From assembly GCA_043228905.1 (NCBI GenBank), contig JBHGNT010000009.1, forward strand, positions 11,842,001-11,906,000: 64,000 nt of DNA. Reading direction: 5' to 3'. Every line of letters begins with the position of its first letter. The first letter of the stretch is position 1. Below, piece after piece: positions 62,942 to 64,000 of this stretch. The DNA comes from Azolla caroliniana (Eukaryota > Polypodiophyta). A program made the translations under genes and the position numbers. Under the pieces are notes generated by a model that was not told the origin of the DNA, did not search any database, and saw nothing but the letters and a program-made list of their open reading frames with translations.

Positions 62942-64000
62942 CTAGAACCCCTTCACCACGATCCTGGCTTTGTATCTCAGGGGGTTGCCGACATCTCCCG
63001 GTTTCAACTTGTACACCCACTTATTTTGGAGTGCCTGCTTTCCTTTCGGCAACTCCACCAATTCGTATGTACGGTTCTCATGCAGGGAATCCATCTCATC
63101 CTGCATGGCACTTAACCATTTGCGGCTGTGGGTGTCATCCTTCGCTTCTTCGAAGCTTTCTGGCTCCCCCTCATCGGTTAGCAGCACATGCTCTGCATCC
63201 GGCAATCTCCGGGGGGGCCTTCTCTCTCTGAGAGGATATTTCCGTCTTTGGGCTTCGATAACCGGCTCCTCCATTTGCTCTTCATCCGAATCTGATTCGG
63301 GGTCTTGGCCAGTTCCGTTTTCAGCTTCCTCTACTTCTTCCTCTGCCGGTTCGGTATCCTCACCGTAACCGGCTGGTTCCTCGAGTGCTAACCGGTCTCT
63401 TGCCGGTTGGGTCTGCTCATCATAGAATCGATCCTTACTGGTCGACTCAGAGTTCATTATCTTCTTCTCCAACTCCCAGTCGGCGAGCGTCTTGTCCTCC
63501 ATGAAGATAATATCTCAACTCCGGAATACCTTCTTGTCGACCAGGTCCCACACTCGGTAGCCGAACTCATTGTCACCGTAACCGAGGAATATGCATGGCC
63601 GTGTCTTCGGATCTAGTTTTCCTCTCCGGTCCTTAGCTACATGTACATATGCAAGACACCCGAATACCTTCAGATGCCGGTAGGATACTTCCTTACCGGT
63701 CCAGACTCTCTGTGGCGTGTCTCCGTCCAAGGGTACTAACGGTGATTTGTTTATCACATATGTCGCCGTTGACAGTGCCTCAACCCAAAACTTCTTGGGT
63801 AGTTTTGCATGCACCAGCATACTCCGGACCCTCTCCATTATGGTCCGGTTCATCCTCTCGGCCAACCCGTTTAGTTCCGGCGTCTTCGGCACGGTAAATT
63901 CGAGCCGGATTCTCTTCGAGCGACAGTACTCCTCAAACTGCCCCCGGTATTCACCTCCGTTATCTGCTTGAACCGCCTTCAGCTTCCGGCCGGTTTCTCT
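62942..64000 (-). pseudogene. Copia-D2 integrase end and pol spacer
   Basis: 63892-63515: MPKTPELNGLAERMNRTIME, KFWVEALSTATYVINKSPLV, YRHLKVFGCLAYVHVAKDRR and CIFLGYGDNEFGYRVWD. A stop at about 63515, then 63502-62942, an acidic spacer with RRKYPLRERRPPRR leading to RT start (VYKLKPGDVGNPLRYKARIV), and a stop at 62942. Upstream to 64000 the core continues (VKAVQADNGGEYRGQFEEYC-like). Only two stops, so D2 is the youngest-looking D copy. Confidence 0.88.

Larger units (their letters stand above)
60846..64000 (-). mobile_element. Copia-D2, best-kept D copy, runs off the window
   Basis: Minus strand: 3' LTR, RNase H, RT, spacer and integrase C-terminal part up to the window edge. Inserted in Gypsy-A2 RNase H. 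Confidence 0.9.

Overview
This 64-kb window looks like heterochromatic or intergenic DNA of a plant nuclear genome. Nearly everything in it is nested, decayed LTR retrotransposons (Ty1/Copia and Ty3/Gypsy) plus LINE remnants. Several features point away from flowering plants and towards an early-diverging streptophyte (bryophyte, lycophyte or similar): Tf1/sushi/Tcn1-like chromoviral reverse transcriptases, LINEs unlike the usual angiosperm L1 type, and relics of a DUF7869-type gene and an apparently eukaryotic ParB-like gene. That placement is inference; the sequence alone does not fix the species.

Layout. 1-1210: LINE relic (-). 1211-4213: Copia-1 deletion derivative (+). 4514-4805 and 11895-13941: two halves of a DUF7869-like gene (-), split by Gypsy-A1 (4806-11894, +), which itself holds a Gypsy-B1 fragment (5281-8484, -). 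14591-16340 and 20371-21404: a ParB-like gene (+) whose first intron is packed with fourteen 51-bp palindromic repeats. It is interrupted by Gypsy-F (16341-20370, -) with intact LTRs and a TGCAG target duplication. 21405-28374: Gypsy-B2 (+). 28375-28683: Copia-E scrap. 28684-31650: Copia-D1 (-). 31651-35450: Gypsy-B3 (+). 35451-36516: Gypsy-A3 (-). 36517-42503: Gypsy-C (-). 42504-43025: Copia-D4 LTR. 43030-44767: LINE (-). 44832-47335: Copia relics including D3, which carries a hAT-like MITE with an 8-bp target duplication. 47590-48250: a second LINE type (+). 49525-50154: the only apparently intact host-type gene, coding for a very acidic protein. 51043-54835: Gypsy-G (+). 54836-56640: no gene seen. 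56650-57283: Copia-1-type 3' end (-). 57284-60845: Gypsy-A2 (+). 60846-64000: Copia-D2 (-), running off the window.

Two patterns stand out. First, the three Gypsy-A copies have no tRNA-type primer site. Directly after the LTR they carry a site complementary to a stretch lying exactly 33 nt downstream of the LTR TATA box start, which is the geometry of Tf1/sushi self-priming. Second, five Gypsy LTRs from two families carry tRNA-like modules (A box plus B box), always antisense to the element and towards the LTR 5' end; two more such modules lie outside recognised LTRs at 49.1-49.3 kb.

Almost every transposon reading frame carries stops, frameshifts or deletions, so none of these elements is expected to be autonomous. 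LTR pairs that can be compared by eye differ at roughly 3% of positions (Gypsy-A1, F and G), so those insertions are fairly recent compared with the badly decayed Copia and LINE relics.
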